Positions 34,490 through 46,570 of a stretch of DNA of 64,000 bases are shown here, one piece after another (the stretch's first letter is position 1; each line of letters starts with the position of its first letter). The stretch comes from Acanthococcus lagerstroemiae (Eukaryota > Arthropoda > Insecta > Hemiptera > Eriococcidae): the NCBI GenBank assembly GCA_031841125.1, contig CM063110.1, positions 26,779,626 to 26,843,625 of the forward strand, in the 5' to 3' direction. A model generated the notes under the pieces. It saw only the letters and a program-made list of their open reading frames with translations. It had not been told where the DNA came from and did no database searches. Position numbers and translations under genes: made by a program.

Positions 34490-35880
34490 TGTAAGGTATT
34501 TTATCAGAAATTTTTGAGAATAGTCTCTGATAATTTCCGGGGAAATTCATCGGAAATCTTCAGAAAAAATTTCCTATGTTTTCCAAAGAATTTCTTCAAA
34601 AATCTTCCGATAATTTTTAAAGAATTTTATCAAAACTATTTTGGAAAAATCTAATGATTCTTGAAGAATTTTATCGAAAATCATCAGGAAAAATACCTGA
34701 TGATTTTCAAAGAATAATTTCATTGGAATTCTTCGAGAAGAATCTCCGATGATTTTAAACGAACTTCATCAGAAATTCTTGGAGGAAAATTCCGAAAATT
34801 TTCGAAAAATCTCATCGGAAATCTTTAGAAAAAATTTCCAATGTTTTCCAAGAGATTTCATCAAAATTCTTCGAGAAAATTTTCCGATAATTTTCGAATA
34901 GGAAATATTTGGGGAAATGCTCCGATGGTTTTCGACGAATATTATCGAAAATATTCAGAAAACATCTTCGATGATGAATAGTTTCGTTGGAAATCTTCGA
35001 GAAAAATCCCCGATGATTTTTAAGGAATTTCATCGGAAATTTTTAGGAAAAAAATTCCGGTAATTATCATAGAATCTGAGTGGAAATGTTCAGAAAAAAT
35101 TTCCAATGTTTTCTAAAAATTTCCTGTGTTTTTCAAAAAATGTCATCAAAATTCACCGAGAAAATGTTCTGATAATTTTTGTAGAATTTATTTATATGAT
35201 ATATTCGGAGGGGAAAACTCCGATGGTTTTTGAAGAATTTTATCAAATATCTTCAGGAAAATTGCTCATCGGAAATCTTCGAGAAGAATCTCCGATGACT
35301 TCTAAGGAATTTAATCGGAAATCTTTGGAAAAAAATTCCGATAATTCCCGATGAATTGAGACTATTTCCCACTCGTGTAATGAGATCAGAGATGTTTCCC
35401 GAAGATCTTTCATACATTTTTTTCGAAAATCGTTGAAAATTTTTTCTGAAGGTTTCCGATAAAATCCTCCAAAAATTAGCGGAGATTATTCTCGAAGATT
35501 TCCAATGACATTGCTTTGAAATTATCGGAGATTTTTCTCAAATTATTTCCGATAAAATGCTTTGAACATTGTGGGCAGATTTCCGGAGAATTTCATCAAA
35601 AACCTTCGGGAAAAATCTCTGATTCCATTGCATGAGTGGAAAGTAGTCTCTATTCTTCGGAAATAATCGGAATTTTTTCCAGAAAATTTCCAATGAAATT
35701 TCTTAAAAGTCATCGGAGATTTGTTTCGAAGTTTTCGATGAAACTGTTCGGAGATCATCGAACATTTTCCCTGAAGATTTTTGATAAAATTCTTCAAAAA
35801 CTATCGGAGTTTTTCCCCGACCAAATATTTCCTACTCAAAAACTATCGGAAAATTTTCTCGAAGAATTTTGATGAAATTT
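34490..35880. repeat. Foldback array, second copy
   Basis: Same ~45-bp degenerate units as 9490-11515. The left part reads forward ('gatgatttt-aaggaattt', 'catcggaaatct') and the right part is inverted. The landmark pair recurs: cactcgtgtaatgagatcag from 35370 and its inverted partner at 35615-35638, 222 bases between pair elements versus 203 in the first copy. No hAT ends or 8-bp duplication border this copy, so it may be deleted at both ends or moved by another route. Frames inside are repeat-driven. Confidence 0.65.
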
Positions 35881-36198
35881 TTTCGCTCGCGGTAAAAGTA
35901 TTCGTAAAAACTTGTTGTTGCCTCTACAATTTCTTCTTGATTTTGAGTCACTTTTCCTGTCTGATCTTTTAGCCTCAGCATAACGTCTCTCAACTTCAAA
36001 AACTATCGGAGTTTTTCCCCGACCAAATATTTCCTACTCAAAAACTATCGGAAAATTTTCTCGAAGAATTTTGATGAAATTTTTTCGCTCGCGGTAAAAG
36101 TATTCGTAAAAACTTGTTGCTGCCTCTACAATTTCTTCTTGATTTTGAGTCACTTTTCCTGTCTGATCTTTTAGCCTCAGCATAACGTCTCTCAACTT
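35792..36198. repeat. 202-bp tandem duplication across a repeat/LINE junction
   Basis: The copy starting at 35792 and that starting at 35994 are identical by eye except for one T/C difference (tgttgttgcc versus tgttgctgcc). The unit includes the end of the foldback array and the first bases of the adjacent LINE. The duplication therefore happened after they were joined and is recent. Confidence 0.85.
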
Positions 36199-37250
36199 AA
36201 CTTTTTTAGTGGACCAACTTTCTTCCAAAATATCTTGAATTTTTTCCTAATCATATTTTTTAATATCTTCTCTAACATTTTTCTTCACCAATTCTTGTAT
36301 TTCAGCTAGCTCAGTTTTGTCCAATGGTGTTTTATTTCTATTTTTCCGAAGGTTATTCTTCCTGACTCGAGAGTCTGTTTTGATAGCTTATCCCTGGTTT
36401 TCTCTTTAGCCCTTGTCACTCCAAACTCTTACCGTGTTTTTTAAAACTTGGACCATACTGTCGTAGAAATTTTCCTCGACTTTCATTTCCTCTAGCACTG
36501 ATTTTAGTTTCTGGCGTGCATCCTCTTTCTTTCTGACTGGGATGATCCGCCTTTCTCTCCCTTTACCCTTTCTGTGATTTTTATACTGGACTCTCTGCGG
36601 GATGCTCAAACTTTACAGCGTGATATGCGGTGGTCAGATGAGAAGCCAAATTTTGACAGTGTTGTTACATCTTTAACTACTAACAGATCATTTATTAGTT
36701 AGGTGGTCAGTCTCATTTTTAGTTTTCCCGTCTGGCGATATCCATGTCCATTTCCTTTTGACTTTTTTTTCTTGTAAAAAGTGTTTGCTGTACATTAGTT
36801 AAATTTTTGTCAATTTCTACTAATCTTTCCCCCCCCCCTGTCGTTTCTCTCCCCCACACCAAATGAGCCGCAGTTTTTTTAATTAGCCTCCCCTCCTACT
36901 TTTGCGTTGAAGTCCCCCATTATTACCGGATGGTATTCCTTCTCTTTTTGAATTGTTTTCTCCAGCTCGCCATAAAATGTATCTGCTTCTGCCTTCTCTG
37001 CTCCGGCTATAGGTCCATACACTTGCAAGATTAGCATGTTTGTCTTCTCTTCTATTTTCAGTTTTAGTAGGCATATTCTTTCAGATATTATTTTAATTTC
37101 CACAACATTATTTTTTATATTTTTGTTAATATAAAAACCCACCCCCTGTAACCTTTTGGGGAACCAAAGTAATATAGATAGCTGCTTCTCCTCCTTTCTG
37201 CCAGTCTTTCCCCATATTTTTTAACTTCCGACACGTTTTTTGAATAATTT
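35880..37250 (-). pseudogene. RTE-type LINE fragment: endonuclease and linker
   Basis: On the minus strand, 37142-36879 encodes part of an apurinic-like endonuclease: 'LQVYGPIAG', then P-V-I-M-G-D-F-N-A-K-V-G, the signature GDFNA block with its catalytic Asp and Asn. The downstream linker follows at 36609-36406 and 36228-36034, including 'LRDVMLRLKDQTGKV' and 'EEIVEAATSFYEYFY', typical of the stretch before the RT domain. Frames are broken between parts, and the RT is lost where the foldback array begins. A single copy with moderate decay. Confidence 0.75.
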
Positions 37251-39540
37251 TCATTACTTAGTACTTATCATTTTTTAAACATTTTTCTTGGTGTTCTCAG
37301 TTATAAATACACTTTATTAAAAACAGTCAATTTAATTTATATGTGTGTATTGGGGGGACGGGGAGACAAAACTCCAACGACGCCGCACCACTCCAAATGC
37401 CCGGTAATAATTTTAGCACCCATCCGCCCCTCTGGTCACGCGAACAGTTGGTCACCCTAAGTTTGCCCCTTTAGTCGTTGAACGAAAGAGAGAGAGAAAG
37501 AGAGGAAGACCACAAAATCCCAGATAAGTTGTTCAACTTTCATAAACAAGTTACTTCACATTATGATTTCCATACAGTAATTAGTTGATTTCAACAGCAA
37601 TTCCTTCGTTGGAAATATTCTTTTCACTAGTACTTTCTTACTCCCAACCGAGTTCATTCTTCAGATATTTAAACCGAAATTAACATCTTCCGCTGTTTGT
37701 AAAAGTCTCGCTTTGGTTGTGTTAATATAACCTAATCGTCACTCCTTTTGTGGTAGTTAAATTAGTAAATCGCGGCCAACAAGCGCACTATATTTAAATT
37801 TGTTTACGACAATGACATCGTGTTGATATCGTCAAAGCAATGCGCATACAGGTTCGAAGATTTCTAGTTTTAGTCGGATTGGTTGGACACACAGTTTAGT
37901 TCAACGAAGAAACAGTTTATAGTTCAACGAAGAAATTCTCATTTAGAGTCAAGGGGGGGGGGACAGCCCGGATGCCACGAGCTCGCATTTCAATTTTAAA
38001 AGTTTTCTCATCAACGATCACCGGCTTAACATGCACATTATCTACAGTATACGAATTACCCTATATTAGCGGGAAAAGTGAAAACGATCCCCAATCCGAT
38101 TGAAAGTATTGAAAATGAAAAAAAAAAAAGAAGGGTGTATCGGAGGGAAAAAAATCGAAAGACAAGAGGTCGAAGGTTAGCCTTACAATAAAAGGATTGG
38201 TGGCAAAGTTTATCGTGAAAATGCAGCAGCAGAAATAGCAGCAGGTGGTACACGGCCTTCGGAAGATGCAACAACAGCCGTCAACTCTTAGTAATATGCA
38301 ACCCTCAACAAGTGTTTAACAGATTTCTGTACATAACATGAAAGCAATATAAGGGAGCAAAAGGTTTTTTTTCCTCTTCTATTTTGTAAGCTCCTACGCT
38401 CTGCATAAGGGTGGGTTTTTTCTCCTCTATTATTCCTTTATGCGAAATATTTTGTTTTTTAACATACTCTCTCCAAATATAGTCGTCGGCGGTGAAAACT
38501 CGGAAAGGGTGCGCATTATTACCTCGTATCACGAATCTACTACAAAAGTAATATAATAACCAGAATGATATATATTTTTACGGTTCACTATGTGCAATTT
38601 CGATCAAGAAATACGTTTCTTCTGCATTCAAGTGCACGGGCTTCCGAAAATATTTATACAAACGTACTTAGGATTCTCTACAATTATACCTATAAAAACA
38701 GCTTCTGTAATAGGTTTTTTAATTTAATATCCCATACATCTTTGCACAGACGAAAGATGTAATTCCATCAGGCCGAACTATGCGCGGCAAGAAAAAGCCT
38801 AAGCAGGTCTGTTCTATCCATCAGTTGCCGCGATAGCGACATCGTTTCAGAAAAAAAACAAAGAAACTTGAAGTTCGGTTCAGTTTTGGGTCATTTTTGT
38901 TCGAACGATTTCAAACCGCGAATTTTCTGCCACGGTGCCGCCGACAATCATTCTTTTCAGGACGGCGAGGCTTAATGCAAAAATGTCGACGGCGGCAGCA
39001 CGAATACTACCAAATTCTGTATCGGCTTTTCTCGAACTATTCTATAAAAACTTTCCAAGCAGGAACATAAATAATAATTTCGTCTGGTCCTCTGGCCGAA
39101 ATGACACATTCTGTAATAAAAAATTGAATTTCAAAAGACGTCTTCACTTAGAGTTCAGTTTCTAACACTTTCTTGGCCGCAACTGTGTCAACATTACTCG
39201 ACTGACAGACGTAACTCATCTTCAATTCTACTTTAATAATCCTCTCGGTAACTTCTACTCCACAGTGTAATTATTCAATTAAAGCCTTTGTAAGTGCGTG
39301 TAGGTAAATAAAGAATGTACGTTTCACGTTAACAATACTTTAACCAGCTCCTAATGCCATATACTCTGTCTTTGGGCAAAAGCCTCCCTCAGCCTGCATC
39401 ATTCCTTATTTTCTTACGCCAACCTATAGAAGTAAGCATTACGGAGGAACTCGTCAAAATTATCTCGCCAAACTTTTGTCTGCCTTTACTTCTTTTGTGA
39501 TGCAGGGGTCAGTTTCCTAAGGAACTAGGTTAAGGCGTGG
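37251..39540. other. No gene recognised
   Basis: Mostly non-repetitive, AT-rich sequence. Short frames at 38305-38532 (minus) and 38935-39165 (plus) are unrecognised and lack splice or start context that would support them. Confidence 0.3.
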
Positions 39541-40640
39541 TTTATGGCTACTTTGGCGGGGGAGCTGGAGGAAAAAGTTGCACCCGGTGACGCTGTGAAG
39601 AGCTGCTGGGATAACATCAAGTCCTGTGTTCTCAAAGCAGGGGGAGAAGTGCTTGGGACAGTCAAGAAGAGGTGCCCTGATTGTTTCACCGAAAACGAGG
39701 ATCAGATAGTCCCCCTCATCAAGAGAAAAAATGAGCTGCGAGCCAAAGTTTTGAGCTGTCCTTCCAACCAACAGTACCAGGAGCTCGGGAGTCCAAAAGA
39801 GAGCTCCAAAAGAAAACTCTCTTTTTCTAATTTGCTCTCAACCCGCTGGAATCCTTCCTTTCGAGCATCACTTCAGAGACGTCGGGGAGGCTGTTAGGGC
39901 TGTCTTAGCTCTCTTCCCTTCTGGCCGAAGAACCGACCGAGGTCGAAATCTGGCGAGTTACTACGTGGGCTCGAACCCGGGATCTCCGAATTCCGAGACT
40001 AACGTGCTATCCACTCGGCCAACCAAACCTCTTCCAAAAGGAAACTAGAAGGCTCAAAAATGAATGGCTCACAGGTAAAGCAGGGGGAATCCAAAGATTT
40101 GCTGAAGATCATGACCATCGTAACTACTTTCAAGCAGTAAAAGAACTATGTGCCCCCCCCCCCCAGCGCCGCTGCCGCGCCAATCCGGGATAAGACTGGC
40201 GCTCTCCTCAAGGAAGCTGGTGCAGAGCTCTTTAGTCAGCTGATGAACCAGAGCAGTGGATAGGAATGCATAAAGTCTGCTACCGCAGTATGGAGTGGCA
40301 GTAGCCCACAATGGCCGAGCTACATAAGGCCTTAAAAAACATGCCTAACAACAAAACACCTGGGCCCGATGGAATCCCCGAAGAGCAGCTCAAGGCTGGA
40401 GGCAGGGAGCTACATGTTAGACTACACCAGCTAATGACAAGCATCTGGACGAGCACAGAAGTACCACCTGGCTTTCAAGCTGCGAATATAGTCCGAATCT
40501 ATAAAAGGAAAGGCGATGTACACGACTGTGGAAACTACAGAGGCATCTCCCTTTTGTCCACTGCAGGCAAGTTGTTGGCGAAAGTAATCAATACTCGGCT
40601 GGTACAAATCACAGAGCGAGTAACTCCAGTCTTCACTATC
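39541..40640 (+). pseudogene. RTE-type LINE fragment A: linker and RT start
   Basis: The frame 39544-39897 has 'WDNIKSCVLKAGGEVLG', then K-K-R-C-P-D-C-F-T-E-N-E, then 'KNELRAKVLS', a linker typical of RTE LINEs; a Cys stands where Trp is usual in P-D-W-F. After the SINE insertion the frame resumes in pieces. 40311-40640 then gives the RT N-terminus: N-K-T-P-G-P-D-G-I-P-E-E, 'AANIVRIYKRKGD', N-Y-R-G-I-S-L-L. The copy stops before the catalytic FADD block, where LINE B begins. Confidence 0.75.
39819..40032 (-). mobile_element. tRNA-derived SINE inserted in LINE A
   Basis: On the minus strand the head reads tggccgagtgg (A box) and then gggttcgagccc (B box), spaced as in a tRNA with a Ser/Leu-like D arm. 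The expected acceptor stem does not pair, so it is not a functional tRNA gene. A ~110-bp unrelated body and an A-rich tail follow. The 14-bp flanks tccaaaagaaaact (39805-39818) and tccaaaaggaaact (40033-40046) differ at one base and look like the target duplication, as expected for LINE-driven retroposition. Confidence 0.75.
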
Positions 40641-42590
40641 CGGGGAAAATATTGTAAACATTGCTACTGAATTTTTCAGGGAATTATACGAGAAGAAGGA
40701 GAAAGAGGAAGCGAAGGTCAAGGAAGAAAAAGTCAGTAACACTATGGATACCCCATAGTCTATATACTTCAAGTAGAGAAATGAAGAAAGTAATTCACTC
40801 GGTTAAGGTGGACAAAGCGGCGGGTCCTGATGGGATTGGCAGTGGGTCCCTCAAACCTTTCGCGGTTGAACAGATTCCTGTATTAACTAGACTTTTCGAT
40901 AGGATTTTGGAAGAGGAAGTAACCCCTACCCAATGGAGGGAGGCAGAAATTATTCTGCTATACAAAAAAGGAAACCAAGATGAAATCAAAAGTTACAGGC
41001 CTATCAGCCTTACATCCAAATTGGGGAAATTATTCATGAAAGTTCTGAAAGTCAGACTGTACCCACAACTTGACCAATACCAACCACGAAAGCAGGGTTT
41101 ACAAAAAACTTCTCCACAATAGACCACATTTTCATCTTAAAACAACTAATTGAAAAAGCTAACGAGTATAATTTTGAAATTTTTTTTTTAATTTATTAAA
41201 GATTTTTAATATCCTAGAAGGATTATAATCTTAAATTTATGTGTAGTAAGTAGGTATAACATATGCTGGTTACGAAGACACGCTGAAGTTGACTCCGGTT
41301 TGGATTATGAATTTGTGAACGAGTTTAAGGGCAGTCTGATTGTCAGTTAGTATCATTTGGAGGTTGTTTGGTAGTTGTAAGTTCGTTCATATTTTTGTGT
41401 ATTTTCTGCAGTCAAGTAGTATATGTCTTATTGTTAGTTGTTCGTTGCAAGTTAGACATTTCGGTGGTGGTTCTTTTTTCAGGAGGTGTGACTTTTTATT
41501 GATTTCTCAAAAGCGTTCGACTCGATAAACCATAGATATCTGTGAAAGGCATTAAAGGCACAAGGGATTGGGCAAAATGAAATAAATGTAATTAAAAATC
41601 TCTATGATGGTGCCACAGCATATGTAAAGCTAGAAAAACGCGGGGAAAATTTCAGAATAGAAAGAGGAGTTAGACAGGGGGACTCACTGTCACCCAATCT
41701 GTTTAACTGCGTTCTGGAAGAAGCGATGCGCTAACTAAATTGGGAGGAGAGGGGAATCAAAATCGAAGGGGAGTACCCGAATAACCTGAGATTCGCGGAC
41801 GACGTGGTGCTAATTGCAAAAGACATGTATGAACTAGTAAACAATGCAAAGGAGTTTATCAATGTATGTAAACACGCAGGGCTAAGTGTAAACATGGACA
41901 AACCCCAATTATTATCAAGTACACAAAAAACTCACGTATCATTACTAGGCGAAAACATTAAGTGGGTAGACGAAGTAAAGTACCTAAGGCAAATCTTGTC
42001 ATTTAGAAATGCCAAAGAAAAGGAAATTTCAGCTAGGACAAAAAATGGATGGAGTAAGTATTGAAATCAAAAAAGTGTCTCCAAGGGCAAACTTCCAATA
42101 CAGACCAAAGCGGAAGTCTGGCGCAGTTGCGTCCAGCCGGTCCTAACATATGGAGCACAGACCTGGGCGCTGACAAAAACTAATGTAAGCAAGCTAAATA
42201 CTACATAAAGAGCAATGGAGCGCAGTATGCTGAATATTAAAAAGAAAGACAAAGTGGGGATAGCAACAATCAGGGCAAAAACTGGGCTAAAAGACATTGG
42301 AGAGGAAGTTAAAAGGGCAAAATGGAGATATGGAGGGCACATTTCAAGACAAGATGGGAGGTGGGAGAGGAAAGTCGAGGGGTGGACCCCATACGGATTC
42401 AAAACAGGAAGAGGCAGACCAATAACTCGCTGGAGAGATGAATTCCAAAAAGAACTCGGGCCCTTGTGGAGAAGGCAGACCCTGGGCAGGGTAAACTGGA
42501 AGAGGAAAGGGGAGGCGGATGCCCAGAAATGGGTGGGTAGAGAAAAAAGGGCCTTTATTGGGAACCGTTATTGTAACATAAACATGTTAT
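40641..42590 (+). pseudogene. RTE-type LINE fragment B: RT and C-terminal domain
   Basis: It starts with 'NIATEFFRELYEKK' and then V-D-K-A-A-G-P-D-G-I-G, 'AEIILLYKKGN', S-Y-R-P-I-S-L. A Jockey-like insert interrupts it at 41171-41497. It then resumes with I-D-F-S-K-A-F-D-S-I, R-Q-G-D-S-L-S-P, and F-A-D-D at about 41792-41803, the catalytic pair. The C-terminal part includes 'GRGRPITRWRDEFQKELG', found at the 3' end of RTE LINEs. At least four in-frame stops were seen (after RYL, after AMR, at 42063 and near 42207). Endonuclease absent. Confidence 0.8.
41171..41497 (-). mobile_element. 5'-truncated Jockey/I-like LINE 3' end in LINE B
   Basis: On the minus strand the insert encodes K-C-L-T-C-N-E-Q-L-T-I-R-H-I-L-L-D-C, the CxxC...H...C motif near the end of Jockey/I-type polymerase proteins. 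A 3' UTR and an A run adjacent to 41171-41182 follow. It splits the LINE B frame exactly before I-D-F-S-K-A-F-D. T-rich sequence at both borders blurs the target duplication. Confidence 0.65.
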
Positions 42591-42722
42591 TTAAGGTTAT
42601 AGGGCTCACGCCACTCCCGGCCCATAGAGAGCAGAGGATTCCTGTAGGCGCTCCCATTCTTGTCTATGGATGGCTATTCTTTGAAAATTTTGACTTTTGA
42701 GAAATCTATTTATATCATCCGC

Positions 42723-45700
42723 CTATCGTGTTATTTGATGTCCCCGATTTCTTTTGTGTTCGAAAGGTTGCCAAAAGGTTGTGGAATACGTCCATCTTTC
42801 GTCTTTTAATCTTGAAATGCGTCCTGCCCATCCCCATTTTAGCCACCTTATTGTTCTCACTGCATCTTGGTTATTTCTCAATTTCTTTTTAATAAATTCC
42901 AGTTTTGTGTGCTCTTTTCTTTTTATACCCAAAATTGATCGTTCCATTGCGTTCTGTGTAGTTTTTATTTTATTCAAAAGCTTTCGATTCAGTGACGATG
43001 TTTGGCATCCATATATTAAAGTTGGGAGTACACACACATTGAAAATTTCACTCTTTTGCGAGGAGGTGAAGGAGCCTTTAAAAATATTTTTAATAGACCA
43101 GTATTTTGACCATGCCTTTGTAATTCTTGCGTTTATTTCTTTTTCCGTGCGATTTTCAAAAGATATTGATTGCCCAAGGTATGTTGCCTCTTTCACTACT
43201 TCTATTTTTAGATTGTCCTTCGTTACTATTTGTTTCAAGTCTTCTGAGTTGGTCAAAATTTTCGTTTATTCTATATTCATTGTCAGTCCTGCTTCATTTT
43301 CGAATTCTTCTATTTCGTTTATCATTTTTATCAATTCTTCTTTTGTGTTGACAAAAAGGGCTACATCATCTGCAGACCTTAGGCTTGACATGTATTTTCC
43401 ATTAACATTTATCCCCTTTCATTCCCAATTTATTTTCCTGAACATTTCTTCAAGAGCAGTATATTGAATAAGATTGGAGAAAATGGGTCCCCTTGTTTGA
43501 CTCCTTTGCGTATATCAAAGTATTTTCCCTCAATGTCTGTTATTATCTTTGCTTTTAACCCTTTGTACATTTCTTTTTTTTTCATTTTCATTTCATTTAT
43601 TTATTTTAAAGTGGTGCGGGCAACAGTCTTATGACCAATTATAGCCCGCACCACTCTGCAATAATATGAGTTTACAAAAAAATAAAAAAGAACAAAACTA
43701 AACAAAAACTGAAGGGAAAAAAACAAAAACAAACTGTTACATGATTGAAAATTATAATTAAAATTAACTATTAACAGTATGAAATTTTGGGGAATACCTT
43801 GGTTTTGCAATGCTGAGAACATGAAATGGTGCTTTAGGGAATCGAAGGCGTTGTTATAATCAATTAAAGCAATATATAGTTCAATTTTGTATTCTAATTT
43901 TTTTTCTATAGTTTGATTCATGGCGTGTAAATGGTCTAGAGTTGAGAAAAATTTCCTAAATCCTGCTTGGTTTATAGACTGTTGGTGTGATAAAATTGAT
44001 CGGATTCTTGTTTCCAGTAAATGTGAAAAATTTTTTACTATCGTTGGACTTAAGGTTATGGGGCGATAATTTTCGATATTGTGTCTATCTCATTTTTCAA
44101 ATAATGTTATTATATTCAAGTATTTCCAATCTTTGGGTATTTTTCCATTGTCTAATATTATGTTTAAAAATTTCGTGAGTGTTTTGGCCATTTTTTCTCC
44201 CCCCAATTTTATGTGTTCATTCTTTATTTCTTCAGGTCCGGGGCTTTTGTTTGGTGTTAGCTTGTTGATTATTGCTATTACTTTTTCAGTAAGGAATTCT
44301 GGTTCCTTCTCCACATTTTTTGTATCCTCGCTGTTTGTTTTTTTCTCATAATCGCTTCTTCCCTTTTCTTTGTATAATTTCTTGTAAAAGTTTGTGATTG
44401 TCTCGTTGATTCCTCTCCTGTCGTAAACTCTTTTCCTTTCTTGGTTTACAAAGTATGTGGTCCACTGGGTTTCTATACTGAGCTTCTTTTTCATGTTTCT
44501 GATATTTTTATTGCCTTTGAGTGTTTTCCTAATAATTTATTTTTTCTGCATATCCACTTTTTCTCTAATTTTGCTCCTAATGGTTTTTGAAACTACATTT
44601 AATTCAATTTTGTCCTTTTTTCCTTTTCTATTAATTTTTAGTAATGCAGCTCTTCTCATTTGTAATATTCTGATGTTTTCTTCTTTTTTTTTCAGATCGT
44701 TATTTCTTTGGTTTATAACTCCCTCGGTTTTTTCTTTCCTTTCCTCTTTCGCTTTTTCTATTGCTGTTTTTATTGATTTGATAATTTGGTTGTATGTCTT
44801 ATCAATGTCTCCGTTTAGGTTGTAACTGTCTTCAATATTATGTCTTTCCAGTTCCTTCTGTATTTCACTTAAGTATTTATGAGGGTTTATGTAACTCGAA
44901 GTATTTAGATATTTTTTCAAAGGTTTGTATTTCTCTTTTAGTTTTATTTTCATTAGTAGTATACGATGATCAGAATGGAATTTGAAATTTTCATGAAATT
45001 ATAATCGTAAATCATGTTATTTTCCATTGGTGTTACAACGTAATCTATCAATGTTTTATATTTTTGATTTGGGGATAGCCATGATCAACTTTTATTTATT
45101 CTTTTTTTGAAAAAACTGTTTACAATTTTAAAATTATGTTCTTGGCAAAATCTTATCATTTCCCAGCCATGTTTGTTTCTCTCTCCATACCCGAAATTGC
45201 CCATTACATTATTTTCCTCTTTCTTTTTTTGACCAACTTGACTGTTCCAATCGCCCGTTATTATATAAATTTTTTTGTCTTATTTTCTGTTTCTTTTTCT
45301 CTGATAACTTCCTCCAAGTCCTCGTAGAATTTTGTGACTTCTTCTTCTTCCTCAGCAGTTAGGGTAGGGGCATATACTTAAATACATGTAATCAGATTTT
45401 AATTTACTTCAATTTGTAATTGTGTGATTCTGTCTGAAATCCCCCTGATTTCTCTAATATTATTTCTATATTTACGGTTAATTAAGAATACCACCCCTTT
45501 TTGGCCGCCTTTCTCTCTTATGTAGTGAAATATATTTCCTTTTTGTGTGATTATAATTCTTTCTTCTTCTCTGCGAACTTCTGATATGCCTAACACACCT
45601 AATTCGAATTCGACGAAAGCATTTTCCAATTCGATAAGATTTTCTTGGTTTTCATAGTTCTTACATTTAAAGTGCCCATTTTGATATTCAGATTTTTAAT

Positions 45701-46368
45701 CTTTTCAACTTTTCCTTTTGTTTTTTCCCTTTTTTGGACAGATTGTGCGCCTACAGGAATATTGGTATGTTTACCCTCGCCTACCATGCTTTCTGGGTGA
45801 TGGAGTTCCGTTGCGTGAGCCCTATATAACATATTTGTTAGTTCCTTTTTAAATTACTACTAATCAAGTTTGGTGATCATTTCCTTTATTTTTCTGATGA
45901 CGATTCGTCCTTGCCGGGTATCTGCTGACAAAATCCCTCCAGACCTCGCTGACCTGCACCATACTTCGTTTTCTTTCCCTTTGACTGGAGTTGCTGTCGC
46001 TGATTGTTTTTCCAGTCCTCCGCTGTCTGACTCGGTGTCCCTGGTTTGTTGGCGGCATTGCATTCGTTTGTGTCTCCCCTGTCCTTTTTCGGCTATAGCA
46101 TTTGTTGCTTTAATTATAGTTCCTCTTCAGTTTCGTTTACGGTCACTTTGATGCCACTAATCAGCATGTTATCTCGCCTGCTACACTTTTCGAGGTTCGC
46201 TAAGCGTTGTTGTAAAACGCCATTTTCGTTTCTCAGGATTCCTACTTCGGCTTCCAGTTCCTCGTTTTTTCGTACTAGCTCGTTCCTCGTCACATCTATT
46301 TTATCGGCTATTTTCTGCAGACCTGAATCAAGGAGTTCTTTAAATTTCTTGAATAATTCTTCGTTGTC
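42723..46368 (-). pseudogene. Near-complete RTE-type LINE C
   Basis: From right to left on the minus strand: an N-terminal coiled-coil-like segment (46368-46130: 'FKKFKELLDSGLQKIADK', 'LEKCSRRDNML'); a broken basic linker (46063-45860); endonuclease-like sequence (45832-45000: 'MGTLNVRTM', 'LGVLGISEVRREEE', 'GVVFLINRKYR'); a helical linker (44953-44537); and RT (44494-43380: 'LTPNKSPGPEEI', 'NQAGFRKFFSTLDH', 'ALIDYNNAFDSL', 'KGVKQGDPFSP'). The catalytic block reads S-A-D-D rather than F-A-D-D. The C-terminal region runs to 42723 ('ATYLGQSISF', 'YGCQTSSLNRK'). Several stops and shifts plus a ~200-bp insertion (43585-43790) make it dead. The BEL element lies at its 5' end. Confidence 0.8.
43585..43790. 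repeat. Insertion in LINE C with a 12-bp perfect hairpin
   Basis: Between RT blocks ('NQGIPQNF' and 'KGLKAKIITDIEG') lies about 200 bp of A/T-rich sequence. It contains agtggtgcgggc (43610-43621) and its exact reverse complement (43644-43655) around a 22-nt loop. It could be a small non-autonomous element; ends not defined. Confidence 0.45.
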
Positions 46369-46570
46369 TGTTTAGTTGAACTTAATAATGAAGAAAAGAC
46401 GTATAGGTACAGCTATAAATTATAATCGTAATAGGTAGGTAATGGCAGAAATACGTTACACCTTAGTTAGAAATTACAAAACTGAACGAATACAGGATAA
46501 AGTAAGCAAACGAGAACACACACATCAGTATGACCACATAACAAGTACAAATACATTTTCGATGGTAACA
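46369..46570 (-). repeat. 3' LTR of BEL/Pao element
   Basis: 202 bp, same termini as the 5' LTR. The pol frame runs into it and stops at 46525. Preceded on the left by the duplicated target ttgtc. Confidence 0.93.

Noticed and set aside
39950..40028. Functional tRNA gene on the minus strand
   Set aside because: A and B boxes are present but the acceptor stem does not pair, and the sequence continues into a SINE body with A-rich tail and target duplication.
42754..43467. 237-codon plus-strand frame with hydrophobic, membrane-like composition
   Set aside because: It is the antisense shadow of the LINE C reverse transcriptase on the minus strand.
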